Part shown: positions 8,624-17,613 of the stretch, in pieces
Position numbering within the stretch: the stretch's first letter is position 1
Layout: the number at the start of each line of letters is the position of its first letter
NCBI RefSeq assembly: GCF_000621205.1
Contig: NZ_KK211231.1
Coordinates: 1-64,000, forward strand
From: Halotalea alkalilenta DSM 17697
GTDB lineage: Bacteria > Pseudomonadota > Gammaproteobacteria > Pseudomonadales > Halomonadaceae
Reading direction: 5' to 3'
Length of the DNA: 64,000 bases
Program-made: the position numbers and the translations under genes
Notes under the pieces: generated by a model
Seen by the model: only the letters and a program-made list of their open reading frames with translations
Databases searched by the model: none
Told to the model about the DNA's origin: nothing

Positions 8624-9388
8624 TCAGAAGTGGTAGCTGACGAATCCGCCGCCGTAGGCCTGGGTCGCGTCGCCGATGTCATCGACGATCGAGCTGTCCT
8701 TGGCCTCGCCGGTCAAGCGGGTGACGCCGGCGAAGGCGGTGACCGAGAGCTCGCGGCTGATGAAGTACGACAGGCTGCCGTTGATCCCGAAGCGCAGGTA
8801 GCCATTGTCGGCATCGTAGGCGCGCACGCCGCTGCGCGCCGATTCGCGGCCGGAGACGCTGAACAGCGAATCGGTCCAGTTCTCGCTGCTATAGGTCACC
8901 GAGGGCGAAAGCGAAACGACCCAGCGCTCGGCCAGACGGTTGCTCCATACCGCGCCGGTGGAAAGCTCGAAACCGTCGACATCGCCGGTGAACGGTGCCT
9001 GGGCCGAGGCGTAGAACGACCAGTTCGGGTCGTACTGCAGCGCATAGCGAAGCCCGGCGGTGAAACTGCCATCGACTTCGTCCATGCCGCTGAGCTTGTC
9101 GTCGTTATCGCGGCCGAAGGTGTAGCCGATGAAAGGCGACAGCGTCCAGTTGCGCCCGCGCCATGCATTCCAGCCCAGCCCCTGGGTGGTACTGAGGTAG
9201 AAATCATCGCCATAGCTCAAGTCGATCGCCGGGTAGAAGCGGGTCTCGTTCTCGTCGGCGCCGAGATACTTGGGTAGATAGATCGCCCCGGCACCGACGC
9301 TGCCGGAAAGCTCCTGGGCGAAACTCGCACCAGGCGCGGCGAGCGCGGCGATGACCAACACGCTGCGGGTATGGGTCAGGTATCGCAT
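8624..9388 (-). CDS. MipA/OmpV family outer membrane protein
   Basis: This 254-aa protein has a signal peptide (cleavage near ASFAQ) followed by an alternating beta-strand pattern ending in FVSYHF, a terminal aromatic typical of outer membrane barrels. The segments GAGAIYLPKYLGADENETR and the GLGWNAWRG region resemble the MipA/OmpV family. E. coli MipA scaffolds murein synthases and hydrolases; OmpV-like members act in osmotic response or antimicrobial resistance. Several Tyr/Trp-rich strands with Asp-rich turns support a barrel. The gene is monocistronic by spacing (about 90 nt to the upstream GNAT, same strand). Confidence 0.88.
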   Translation of the reverse strand: MRYLTHTRSVLVIAALAAPGASFAQELSGSVGAGAIYLPKYLGADENETRFYPAIDLSYGDDFYLSTTQGLGWNAWRGRNWTLSPFIGYTFGRDNDDKLSGMDEVDGSFTAGLRYALQYDPNWSFYASAQAPFTGDVDGFELSTGAVWSNRLAERWVVSLSPSVTYSSENWTDSLFSVSGRESARSGVRAYDADNGYLRFGINGSLSYFISRELSVTAFAGVTRLTGEAKDSSIVDDIGDATQAYGGGFVSYHF

Positions 9389-9477
9389 GGCATCCCTCTG
9401 TGTTCTTTTCGCGGCAAGACGCCGCCTATTGGATCGACCGGCGCATGATAGCCATGATCCTCGGTCCGCTGCGTGTT

Positions 9478-9960
9478 TTAGCGTAGCGATTTTCCGCGAT
9501 ATTGTTTTCGCTTGGTATCCAGCAGCTCGAGGATCAGCACCTCGAACGGTCTACCCAGGTCATCGCACGGCCTCGTTGCGGCCTCGACGAAACCGTGGCG
9601 CCGATAGAACGCTCGCGCCGCCCGGTTGTCAGCGTAGACCTCGAGCGCTCGGGCACGGCCAAGCATGATCACGTGCTCGAGCAGCGCACTGCCGACGCCG
9701 CGGCGCTGGTGGCACGGTGCGACGAATAGACCGCCGATGAAATCGCCGATCAGCGAGATGAAACCGGCCGGCGCAGCGTCGTCTCCCGCTTCCGAAACGG
9801 CGATGAAGGTCTCGGCGTTGGGCAGATAGAGCTCGCGCACCAGTACTTGGTCGTCGATCAGCGTCTGTCTGCCGAGAAAACCGTGAGTGCTGAGCGACGC
9901 CTCGAGCCAGAGCGCTACGCAGGCATCGAAGTCGGCGTCGACGAAGGGCCGTATCCGCAT
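9478..9960 (-). CDS. GNAT family N-acetyltransferase
   Basis: This 160-aa protein has the GNAT fold: an N-terminal [19 protein letters not shown], the acetyl-CoA pyrophosphate loop in [20 protein letters not shown] (Q/RxxGxG/A motif as QRRGVGSA), and the C-terminal [17 protein letters not shown] signature of motif B. The acceptor is unknown; YjaB and PhnO-like small-molecule acetyltransferases share this architecture. The ATG at 9960 is chosen because it begins the GNAT domain, though the frame is open further upstream into the purE region. The gene is divergent from purE with about 175 nt between starts. Confidence 0.88.
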   Translation of the reverse strand: MRIRPFVDADFDACVALWLEASLSTHGFLGRQTLIDDQVLVRELYLPNAETFIAVSEAGDDAAPAGFISLIGDFIGGLFVAPCHQRRGVGSALLEHVIMLGRARALEVYADNRAARAFYRRHGFVEAATRPCDDLGRPFEVLILELLDTKRKQYRGKSLR

Positions 9961-10134
9961 CAGTCGGGCACGCTCCACTGCGGAAGGTCTTCGAGTCGCT
10001 CCGCGCACGATGATATACTGCGCGGCTTTCCTGAACCGCACGATGGAAGCGCCCGCGCAGGCGCGCGTCGTCGTCGTTGCGATCCCGCCTGGGTGACGAA
10101 CACCCTCGAGACAGATACAGCAAGCGGAGCGAGC

Positions 10135-10638
10135 ATGAGCGTACGAGTGGGCGTGATCATGGGGTCCAAATCCGATTGGGAGACCATGCGCCATACCGTC
10201 GAGACCCTGGAGGCGCTGGGGATCGAGCATGAAGCCAGGGTGGTCTCCGCCCATCGTACCCCGGATCTGTTGTTCGAATATGCCGAGCAAGCGGTCGCCC
10301 GCGGTCTCGAGGTGATCATCGCCGGTGCCGGCGGCGCGGCGCACCTGCCCGGCATGTGCGCGGCCAAGACCTGCCTGCCGGTGCTCGGCGTACCGGTCAA
10401 GTCGAGCACCCTCTCCGGCGTCGACTCGCTGCTCTCGATCGTGCAGATGCCTGCGGGGATCCCCACCGGCACGCTTTCGATCGGCCGCGCCGGCGCGGTC
10501 AATGCGGCACTCCTGGCCGCGGCGATGCTCGGCAACAAGTACCCCGAGATCCGCGAGGCGCTCGAGCATTTCCGTCGCGAGCAGACCCAGCGAGTGCTCG
10601 ACGACCAGGACCCGCGTCCAAGCGAAGGCGAGGGCTGA
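10135..10638 (+). CDS. purE: 5-(carboxyamino)imidazole ribonucleotide mutase
   Basis: This 167-aa class I PurE catalyses conversion of N5-carboxyaminoimidazole ribonucleotide to CAIR in de novo purine synthesis. Family hallmarks include [10 protein letters not shown] near the N terminus (phosphate-binding Ser-Asp), [11 protein letters not shown] with the catalytic His, [17 protein letters not shown] and [10 protein letters not shown]. It is followed 4 nt later by purK, the normal bacterial pair. The ATG at 10135 is preceded by GGAG (10126-10129, spacing 5). Confidence 0.97.
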   Translation: MSVRVGVIMGSKSDWETMRHTVETLEALGIEHEARVVSAHRTPDLLFEYAEQAVARGLEVIIAGAGGAAHLPGMCAAKTCLPVLGVPVKSSTLSGVDSLLSIVQMPAGIPTGTLSIGRAGAVNAALLAAAMLGNKYPEIREALEHFRREQTQRVLDDQDPRPSEGEG

Positions 10639-10642
10639 CACT

Positions 10643-11734
10643 ATGCGTATCGGTATCGTCGGAGCGGGCCAGCTCGGCCGCATGCTCGCTCAGGCAGGAG
10701 CCCCACTCGACCTCACCTTCACCTTCCTCGACCCCAGCGAGCCGGCCTGCGCCGCGCCTTTCGGCCACCACCTGTGCGCCGACTGGAACGATACCGAGGC
10801 GCTCGACGCGCTGACCGCTGCCGCCGATGTGGTGACCTTCGAGTTCGAGAACGTCGACCCCGAGGCACTGGCCCGGATCGGCGCCGAACGCCCCGCCTAT
10901 CCACCGGCCAAGGCGCTGGCGACCTCTCGCGACCGCTGGGTGGAGAAATCGCTGTTCGCCTCGCTCGGCATCCCGCTGCCGCCGATCGCACGCGTCGACG
11001 ACCAAGCCGGGCTCGATGCCGCAGTGGCGGATATCGGACTGCCGGCGGTGCTCAAGACCCGCACCCTGGGCTATGACGGTAAGGGCCAGAAGGTACTGCG
11101 CGAGGCTGCCGATGTGGTCGGGGCCTTCCAGGAGCTCGGCGGCGTACCGCTGATTCTCGAAGGCTTCATCGACTTCGACCATGAGGTGTCGGTGATCGCG
11201 GTGCGCGGCCGTAACGGCGAGACGCGCGCCTGGCCTTTGGCCGAGAACCAACACCGCCAGGGCATCCTCCACCGCTCCACCCCCCGTCCGGGACACCCGC
11301 GCCAAGCCGAGGCCGAACGCTACGCCACCCAAGTGATGGAGGCGCTCGACTACGTCGGAGTGATGGCGTTCGAGTTCTTCGTCACCGCCGACGGCCTGCT
11401 CGCCAACGAGATCGCTCCCCGGGTGCACAACTCCGGGCACTGGAGCATCGAAGGCGCGGTCACCAGCCAGTTCGAGAACCACCTGCGTGCGATCGCCGGC
11501 CTCCCGCTCGGCGATACCGAACGCCTGGTACCCTGCGCGATGCTCAACCTGATCGGCGCGATGCCCTCTGCCGAGGCGCTGCTCGCCCTGCCCGGCGCGC
11601 GGCTGCACGACTATGGCAAAGCGCCCCGGCCGGGACGCAAGATCGGACACCTCACCCTGCTCGCCGCCAGCGATGAAGAGCTCGAGCGTCGCGTCGCCGC
11701 CGCCGAGGCGCTACTGGTCAACCAGCTCGGCTGA
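10643..11734 (+). CDS. purK: 5-(carboxyamino)imidazole ribonucleotide synthase
   Basis: This 363-aa ATP-grasp enzyme uses bicarbonate, ATP and aminoimidazole ribonucleotide to make N5-CAIR, the substrate of PurE. It opens with the PurK signature MRIGIVGAGQLGRMLAQAG, carries the ATP-grasp nucleotide region around PAVLKTRTLGYDGKGQ and the metal-binding end NEIAPRVHNSGHW. It ends with the dinucleotide-lid region typical of PurK. Its terminator and the right copy of the inverted repeat follow directly, so purEK is a two-gene operon. Confidence 0.97.
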   Translation: MRIGIVGAGQLGRMLAQAGAPLDLTFTFLDPSEPACAAPFGHHLCADWNDTEALDALTAAADVVTFEFENVDPEALARIGAERPAYPPAKALATSRDRWVEKSLFASLGIPLPPIARVDDQAGLDAAVADIGLPAVLKTRTLGYDGKGQKVLREAADVVGAFQELGGVPLILEGFIDFDHEVSVIAVRGRNGETRAWPLAENQHRQGILHRSTPRPGHPRQAEAERYATQVMEALDYVGVMAFEFFVTADGLLANEIAPRVHNSGHWSIEGAVTSQFENHLRAIAGLPLGDTERLVPCAMLNLIGAMPSAEALLALPGARLHDYGKAPRPGRKIGHLTLLAASDEELERRVAAAEALLVNQLG

Positions 11735-11743
11735 GCGCCATAC

Positions 11744-11775
11744 GAAGGCGCGGCGACAGCCGCCGCGCCTTCAGA
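11744..11775 (+). terminator. Terminator of purEK
   Basis: A 12-bp perfect stem (11744-11755 with 11761-11772) and ACAGC loop. A related hairpin with nearly the same stem occurs at 12153-12182. The T-tract is weak. The repeat starts 6 nt after the stem. Confidence 0.72.
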
Positions 11776-11777
11776 CT

Positions 11778-11916
11778 GCTGACAAAGTATTTGAAGATGC
11801 CACGATGGTTTCCAGCCGCCTCCGAGAGCGCGCTGGACGGCAATCGTTTGCACCGGGGTTTGCGACATGGATGTCGCAAAAGGCGCGCCCGGACAGGGCG
11901 GAAAAACTGCTCCTGC
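11778..11916 (+). repeat. Right copy of 139-bp inverted repeat
   Basis: Identical to the reverse complement of 1-139. It starts just after the purK terminator, as the left copy starts just after the terminator next to the peroxidase gene. Downstream it runs into another palindrome near 11930-11950 (CCGCCATCCATGGCGG) and a related stem at 12153-12182, so the repeat element could extend to about 12.2 kb here. The stretch 11735-12200 otherwise contains no gene I can support. Confidence 0.9.
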
Positions 11917-12152
11917 ATTTTCCGCATTCCCGCCATCCATGGCGGTCAGACATCCATGCGCGCCGACCCGAAGGCAAGCGATTGATCGGCCGGGGTTTCG
12001 CGATCTCGTGGCGGCGCGTCCCCTTTCAGGGGGAGCGCGAGGGGACCGCCCCTCGCATCTAAGCGAGCAAGAGGTGCGTTAGGACCCAAACGGTTCTCGA
12101 CTCGCCAGGATCGAGAGTGTCGCTGGGTCAAAAGGGGTTTGTCATTAATCTG

Positions 12153-12182
12153 AAGGCGCGGCGACAGCTGCCGCGCCTTTCT
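12153..12182. terminator. Hairpin between the right repeat and the LysR gene
   Basis: Stem AAGGCGCGGC with GCCGCGCCTT (10 bp), loop GACAGCT, followed by a T-rich stretch (TTTCTT) on the + strand. It lies 18 nt beyond the end of the minus-strand LysR gene at 12201 and nearly duplicates the purK terminator stem. Confidence 0.65.
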
Positions 12183-12200
12183 TCTCATCTACTTTCTTCC

Positions 12201-13193
12201 CTACCCGAGCCGCGCCGACATCGGCACCCGCTCGAGGAAGCGCTCGAACGCCTCGAGGAAGGCTCGCTCGGTCAGCGCCAGACGGCGGCTGCCGTGCCTG
12301 AGCAGGAATACCTCGATCTCGGCGACCGCCTCGTCCGGCATCAGCGGCCACAGCACACCCGCGGCGATATCCTCGCGCACCAAGTGCTCGGGAAGGCAGC
12401 TGATCCCGAAGCCGGCGATCACCAGGCGACGGATCTCCTCGATGTTCGACGAGCTGGCAACGATCCTGCCGGTGAAACCGCGCTGGTCGCGAAAGATGGT
12501 CAGCGGCGAGAGGCTGTCGCCGATCTGGTCGCTGGTGAAGGAGACGAAATTCTCGTCGAGCAGATCGCCAGGCCCGACGCCACGGCGGCCATGGAGCGGA
12601 TGATGACGCCCGCAGACCAGAATGTAGCGCTGGTTGAGGAACAGCCGTCGCTCGAGGCGCTGGCGCGGGTTGCGACAAAGGCTGATGCCCAGCGCCGGTG
12701 CCCCTTGGCCGAGGACGTCGAGTATCTCGCTGCTCGGCATCACCTCGACGTGCAGCTCGATCAGCGGATAGCGGCGGTGGAAATCGGCCAGGAAGCTGTC
12801 GTAGGCGCCGCTCTGGATCCTGCTCATCACCAACAGCCGCATGGGCCCGGCGATGTCGTCGCGCCGAGGGTCGGCAGCGAGCTCCAGGCGCACCACCTGG
12901 GCATGGACCTCCCGGGCGATCGCCTCGACCTCCTCCCCCAGCGCGGTGAGCCGGAACTCATTGCCGGACCGGTGGATCAAGCGTCCACCGAGACGCTGCT
13001 CCAGGCGCTTGAGCGCCTGGCTCACCGCCGGCTGGCTGAGATGCAGCCGCGCCGCCGCACGGCTGACGCTGCGTTCGCGGGCGATACACAGGAAAGTGCG
13101 CAGCAGGTTCCAGTCGAGCCGTTCACCGAGCACCCCCAGCCTTCTTCTCGCCTCCTCCCCAGCAGGTCTCGTCCCGATCACCGCCTCGTCCAT
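12201..13193 (-). CDS. LysR family transcriptional regulator
   Basis: This 330-aa regulator carries the LysR winged helix-turn-helix near residues 29-85 (LRTFLCIARERSVSRAAARL, then SQPAVSQALKRLEQRLGG) and a substrate-binding-protein-like effector domain (from about residue 115). The N terminus is about 25 residues longer than usual for LysR proteins, so the true start may be inside. No target is adjacent in the divergent orientation: the upstream neighbour is another LysR gene on the same strand about 156 nt away. The effector is unknown. Confidence 0.9.
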   Translation of the reverse strand: MDEAVIGTRPAGEEARRRLGVLGERLDWNLLRTFLCIARERSVSRAAARLHLSQPAVSQALKRLEQRLGGRLIHRSGNEFRLTALGEEVEAIAREVHAQVVRLELAADPRRDDIAGPMRLLVMSRIQSGAYDSFLADFHRRYPLIELHVEVMPSSEILDVLGQGAPALGISLCRNPRQRLERRLFLNQRYILVCGRHHPLHGRRGVGPGDLLDENFVSFTSDQIGDSLSPLTIFRDQRGFTGRIVASSSNIEEIRRLVIAGFGISCLPEHLVREDIAAGVLWPLMPDEAVAEIEVFLLRHGSRRLALTERAFLEAFERFLERVPMSARLG

Positions 13194-13349
13194 GCCTGTC
13201 CCTCATCGATTGGGTCTGGTCGAACGCAGAGCATAGGCGAGTCGGGGCGCGCAGTGGAGAGCGAGAGGGATAACGAAGGCGTCGTTCGAAACCGATTCAT
13301 CTGCGTCGATGGGCTCGGGCTACGCGACAGTTGACGGCCGCTGCACCAA

Positions 13350-14261
13350 TCAAAGAGGAGCACCGCCACCGAAGTGCACGGACTGGTCGAAATACTCGAT
13401 CAGGAGTTCGGCGAGGACCCGTATCTTGCGTGCGGGAAGCTGACCCGGCGGGCGGACGATGTACACCCCCGCCGGGGGGGGGGAATGCGGGGGCATGATC
13501 GGCACCAGCGCCCCGGAGGCGAGATGTTCATAGGTGAGGCAATCGGGCAGGTAAGCGATCCCGAGCCCCGCCACTGCGGCGGCGACCAGCGCAGTGCCAT
13601 TGTCCGCCTTGAAGCGCCCCTGCGGACGAACCGTGATGACCTTGTCGCCATCCATGAGCTGCCAGGCTTCGGTGCCTTGCATGAGGGCCTGATGGGCAAC
13701 GAGCTGCTCCGGCGTCTCAGGTGCCCCATGCGCCTCGATGTAGTCCGGACTGGCGACGAGCTTCCCATGGATCGGGCCGATGCGTCTTGCGATCAAGTTG
13801 GAGTCCTGGAGATAGCCGACCCGTATCGCACAATCGAACCCCTCCGCGATGAGATCGACGAAGCGATCGCTGTAGCAGGTCTGAATCTGAAGCTCGGGGT
13901 GGCGCCGCGCCATTTCCGCGAGCACGGGAGCGAAGTGAGTCGGGCCGAAAGAGAGCGGCGCGGCGACTCGCAAGCGGCCGCGAAGCTCACCGGCGGGCAG
14001 GATCGTCTCCCTGGCCACATCGATCTCGGCGCAGACTCTGGCCGCATAGTCGCGGAACGTGGCCCCGGCTTCGGTGAGCGCAGCCCCGCGGGTGGATCGT
14101 GCGAGCAGCTGGGCGCCAAGCGCCGTTTCGAGCCTGGCAAGCCTGCGACTGACGATCGACTTGGACACGCCGAGCCGCAGCGCAGCAGGTGAAATGCCCC
14201 CGGCATCAGCGACCTCTACGAATGTCCGCAGCTCTTCGATGTCCAGTTCGGCGTTCCCCAT
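13350..14261 (-). CDS. LysR family transcriptional regulator, divergent to a YcaC-type hydrolase
   Basis: This 303-aa protein has a typical LysR DNA-binding domain (LRTFVEVADAGGISPAALRL, SKSIVSRRLARLETALG) and a C-terminal effector domain. It shares the AaeR/DsdC-like pattern in which residues about 90-290 form two lobes. Its start is 140 nt from the start of the divergent isochorismatase-family gene, the usual arrangement for a LysR protein controlling its neighbour and itself. The effector cannot be inferred. Confidence 0.92.
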   Translation of the reverse strand: MGNAELDIEELRTFVEVADAGGISPAALRLGVSKSIVSRRLARLETALGAQLLARSTRGAALTEAGATFRDYAARVCAEIDVARETILPAGELRGRLRVAAPLSFGPTHFAPVLAEMARRHPELQIQTCYSDRFVDLIAEGFDCAIRVGYLQDSNLIARRIGPIHGKLVASPDYIEAHGAPETPEQLVAHQALMQGTEAWQLMDGDKVITVRPQGRFKADNGTALVAAAVAGLGIAYLPDCLTYEHLASGALVPIMPPHSPPPAGVYIVRPPGQLPARKIRVLAELLIEYFDQSVHFGGGAPL

Positions 14262-14401
14262 TTAGCGACACAGATCGCCACAGGATGGCACTACCGAGGC
14301 GAAAATGGGAACAGCACACTGCTGCTTCCGGGAGATATAGCCGCTGGCGCATGCCTCCCGGAAAACCAACCCGCTCACGACAGCAGCAGAGGATGCAGAT
14401 A

Positions 14402-15055
14402 ATGACCTTTCGCAACGGCCTTGCTTCGCTTCTTCGTCCCGAGGACTCGGTACTCGTCCTGATCGACCACCAGCCTTACCAACTCGCTAATCTGAACAGC
14501 CACGAACCGCAGATGGTGGTCAACAATGCGACGGCCCTGGCGAAGGCCGCCAAGGCCTTCGGCGTCCCGACCATCCTGACCAGCGTGATCGCCGAGCGCG
14601 GCGGACTCATCTTCTCGCAAATCACCGATGTGTTCCCCGACCAGGAAGTGATCGATCGGACGCTCATCAATACCTGGGAGGATCAGAAGGTGGTGGAGGC
14701 GGTGAAGGCAACGGGCCGCAAGCAGCTGGTCATCGCAGGGCTTTGGACCGAGATATGCGTCGCGATGCCGGCGATCCAGGCCCTCGGCGAAGGCTGGGAC
14801 GTGACCGTGATTACCGACGCATCGGGCGGCGTTTCGATCGAGGCCCACGAGGTCGCCATCCAGCGCATGATCGCGGCCGGCGCGAACATGATGACGTGGC
14901 TGGCGCTGGCGGGCGAATGGCAGCGCGACTGGGCCCGGACCGAGACGGCGGAAGGACTGACCGAGGTGCTCATGCAGCATGCCGCCGGTAGCGGCGTTGC
15001 GTACCTGTGGGAACAGCAGCTGCTCAATACGCCGGTACCGACCACCGCAGGATGA
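14402..15055 (+). CDS. Isochorismatase family hydrolase, YcaC type
   Basis: This 217-aa cysteine hydrolase of the isochorismatase-like fold has the YcaC group architecture. The N-terminal LIDHQPYQ segment gives the catalytic Asp, and GLWTEICVAMPAIQAL carries the nucleophilic Cys; the Lys lies between, probably in RKQLVIAGL or the EDQKVVEAVKATG stretch. The substrate of YcaC is not known. I chose the ATG at 14402: AGAGG lies 9 nt upstream, whereas the in-frame ATG at 14393 overlaps it. A divergent LysR gene sits 140 nt upstream. Confidence 0.88.
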   Translation: MTFRNGLASLLRPEDSVLVLIDHQPYQLANLNSHEPQMVVNNATALAKAAKAFGVPTILTSVIAERGGLIFSQITDVFPDQEVIDRTLINTWEDQKVVEAVKATGRKQLVIAGLWTEICVAMPAIQALGEGWDVTVITDASGGVSIEAHEVAIQRMIAAGANMMTWLALAGEWQRDWARTETAEGLTEVLMQHAAGSGVAYLWEQQLLNTPVPTTAG

Positions 15056-15187
15056 GCCGAGCGGGGATGAAGAGGCTTTCGGGCGGCGCGCAGGCGAACC
15101 GGCCGTTCGCTTCGAGCCTTGCCATCCCCTCTCTCGTTGCGCAAATCGTATCCAGCACTATCCCAACAGCCCCAGCCGAAGCGGGCC

Positions 15188-16207
15188 TCAGCTACCGAGG
15201 CCGGTGAAGAAGCGGCGCGCATTCTCCTCCAGGCCTTCGAGGTAATACCCTCCTTCCTGCACCACCAGGATCGGAACGTCGAGCTCGCCGATCGTCCGGC
15301 CCAGCCGTTCGAAGCCGTCCGAGGAGACCGTCACCTTGGCCTGCGGATCGAGTTCGAAGATATCGAAGCCCAGCGCCAGCACCAGCGCCTCTGGCTGGTA
15401 GAGCGAAAGTGCGCTGAGCGATTGGTCGAGCTTGGAGAAGAACAGCGCCTCATCCGAGCCGTGGGGCATCGGCAGGTTGAGATTGTAGCCCTCCCCCAAG
15501 CCCTCCCCACGCTCCTCCTCGAAGCCGGTGACCGCGGGATAGAAGTTTTCCGGGTCGCCGTGGATAGAGACGTAGAGCACATCCCTACGCGCATAGAAGA
15601 TCTCCTGCACGCCCTGCCCGTGGTGCATGTCGGTATCGAGCACCGCGACCCTCTCAAGGCCGCTGGCACGCAGACGCTGGGCGGCGATCGCGGCGTTATT
15701 GAGAAAGCAGAAGCCACCGGCGCCGTCGACCCTCGCGTGGTGGCCGGGCGGGCGGCAGATCGAATAGACCCGGCGATCGCCCTCGATCAGCGCATCGGCA
15801 CCGGCGATCGCACTCTGCGCCGACCAGTAGGCGGAGCGCCAAGTGTGCTCGCCGATCGGCGCGCTGCCATCGGCGATGTAGCGCGCCGCCTCGCCGAGTA
15901 TCCCGCGCAGCGGGTTGGGCGAGCGGACGAAGATGTTCGAAATCACCTCGTCGCCCCAATCCTCCGGCATCTCCTTCCAGCGCCGGTAGGCGCTCTCGAG
16001 AAAGCGCAGGTAGTCGAAGCCGTGCACCGCACCGATCGGTGCGGCACCCGCATCAGCGGGCGCCCGCAGCTCGAAGCCGAGCCCGCGGGCTGCGGCGACC
16101 AGATGCTCGACGCGCTGCGGTATCTCCTGCGGCGTGCGCATCATGCCGCGCGAGAAGTAGCTGCGTGGATGATGCAGCGCCTGGTCGGGATGGAAGAACG
16201 CTTTCAT
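15188..16207 (-). CDS. Histone deacetylase-like acetylpolyamine amidohydrolase
   Basis: This 339-aa zinc enzyme belongs to the histone deacetylase superfamily; bacterial members of this length are acetylpolyamine or other acetylamine amidohydrolases (AphA/AphB, AcuC). The substrate pocket motif is RPPGHHARVDGAGGFCF near residue 155, the metal-binding D-x-H is in VLDTDMHHGQG, the second Asp in LALGFDIFELDP, and the catalytic Tyr region in QEGGYYLEG. The ATG at 16207 follows AGGAG at 5 nt; a GTG at 16213 overlaps that box. An MHS transporter on the same strand ends 38 nt upstream, suggesting uptake and deacetylation of the same amide substrate. Confidence 0.88.
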   Translation of the reverse strand: MKAFFHPDQALHHPRSYFSRGMMRTPQEIPQRVEHLVAAARGLGFELRAPADAGAAPIGAVHGFDYLRFLESAYRRWKEMPEDWGDEVISNIFVRSPNPLRGILGEAARYIADGSAPIGEHTWRSAYWSAQSAIAGADALIEGDRRVYSICRPPGHHARVDGAGGFCFLNNAAIAAQRLRASGLERVAVLDTDMHHGQGVQEIFYARRDVLYVSIHGDPENFYPAVTGFEEERGEGLGEGYNLNLPMPHGSDEALFFSKLDQSLSALSLYQPEALVLALGFDIFELDPQAKVTVSSDGFERLGRTIGELDVPILVVQEGGYYLEGLEENARRFFTGLGS

Positions 16208-16245
16208 CGTCACTCCTAATGGTTGTGGTTGGATCGAGAGACGGT

Positions 16246-17613
16246 CTAACTCTGGCGGGCAAGCCGATCACGTTTGCCCACGTCATGCCGACAACGGGCC
16301 GTGGCAGGCTCGCCGTGCGACGCCCCCAGCGCCAGCACGGCGACCAACGAGATCAGCGAAATCGCGCTGAACAGCAGCGCCAATGGCCACCATTCACCAG
16401 TGAAACGCTGCGCCAGCACGGTACCGACGATCGGGGTCAAGCCACCGAACAGCGCACCGCTGAGCTGGTAGGCTGCGGAGATGCCAGTGTAGCGATAGGC
16501 GGTGGGGAAGATATCGGCGACGAAGCCAGCGATCACCGCGTAATAGGCGCCGAGGAAGATCACCGCCAGGCTGATCCCCGCGGTGATGCTGAGCAAGCTG
16601 CCGACATCGACCAGGCTGAACATCGCATAGGGAGTAAGGATCGACACCGCGGCGGTGAGCACCAGGAAGCGGTGGTTTCCTACCCGCCCGGCGATCCAGG
16701 CGGCAGCCGGGGTAATCAGGAACTGGATCACCGACACCACGAGCAGGCAGTCGAGGATCAATCCGCGCTCGAAGCCGACGTACTGGGTGGTGTAGGCGAT
16801 CATGAAGGTATTGGTGAAATAGAACCCAGCGATGCCCAGCACGTTGGCACCGACCGCGAGCACGAGCGGGCGCCAGGCGTGGCGCAAGAGCTCAGTGATC
16901 GGCGCAGGAGCCGATATTGTCTGGGGTGTCTCTCGGCGCTTTTGCTGCTCGGCGAGGAAATCCGGCGACTCGTTGATGCTGACCCGGATCACCAGGCCGA
17001 TCACGAGCAGCAGCGCACTGAACAGGAACGGCACCCGCCATCCCCAGCTCATCAGTGCCTCCTCGTCGAGACCAGTGACCAGCTTGAACATCAGCATCGA
17101 GAGAATCAGCCCGGCGGGGCTGCCGAGCTGGGCGAACGAGGCGAAGAAGGTGCGACGGCTGCGCTCCCGCGAATGCTCACCAGCCATCAGCACCGCTCCG
17201 CCCCATTCACCCCCCACCGCGATCCCCTGGACCAACCGCAAAGCCACCAGCAGCACCGGCGCCCAGATGCCGATCATCGCGTAGGTCGGCAGCAAGCCAA
17301 TCGCGACTGTGACTATCCCCATCATCAGAAGCGTGATCACCAGCGACTTCTTGCGCCCGATGCGATCCCCCAAGTGGCCGAACAGCAGCCCGCCCAGCGG
17401 CCGGGCGAAGAATCCGACCGCGAAAGTGCCGAAAGCGGCGAGCGTGCCGTAGAAACCGTCCATCGTCGGGAAGAACAGCGCACCAAAGACCAGCGCCGAA
17501 GCGGTGGCGTAGATGTAGAAGTCATACCACTCGATCATCGTACCGACGAAGGCAGCGGCGGAGGCGCGTACCGGCTGATGGCCGGTGGCACCGGGGGCCT
17601 GGGGCAGGGGCAT
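16246..17613 (-). CDS. MFS transporter, metabolite:H+ symporter (MHS) family
   Basis: This 455-aa permease has 12 predicted membrane helices with the MHS landmarks: VGTMIEWYDFYIYATASALV at the N terminus, then GRPLGG-like FFARPLGGLLFGHLGDRIGR (motif A between helices 2 and 3) and GGEWGGAVLMAGEHS. Homologs carry citrate, shikimate, alpha-ketoglutarate, or betaine and proline. The substrate is not clear, but cotranscription with a deacetylase-like enzyme suggests an acetylated amine or related carboxylate. The gene starts the operon; a dyad (17705-17723) lies in the promoter region. Confidence 0.92.
   Translation of the reverse strand: MPLPQAPGATGHQPVRASAAAFVGTMIEWYDFYIYATASALVFGALFFPTMDGFYGTLAAFGTFAVGFFARPLGGLLFGHLGDRIGRKKSLVITLLMMGIVTVAIGLLPTYAMIGIWAPVLLVALRLVQGIAVGGEWGGAVLMAGEHSRERSRRTFFASFAQLGSPAGLILSMLMFKLVTGLDEEALMSWGWRVPFLFSALLLVIGLVIRVSINESPDFLAEQQKRRETPQTISAPAPITELLRHAWRPLVLAVGANVLGIAGFYFTNTFMIAYTTQYVGFERGLILDCLLVVSVIQFLITPAAAWIAGRVGNHRFLVLTAAVSILTPYAMFSLVDVGSLLSITAGISLAVIFLGAYYAVIAGFVADIFPTAYRYTGISAAYQLSGALFGGLTPIVGTVLAQRFTGEWWPLALLFSAISLISLVAVLALGASHGEPATARCRHDVGKRDRLARQS

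Noticed and set aside
9961..10683. N-terminal extension of the GNAT protein to 401 aa
   Set aside because: The extra part is antisense to purE, and the GNAT domain starts at the ATG at 9960.
1..11916. Composite transposon flanked by the 139-bp repeats
   Set aside because: The contents are core metabolic genes, there is no transposase, and the repeats have no IS ends or target duplication.
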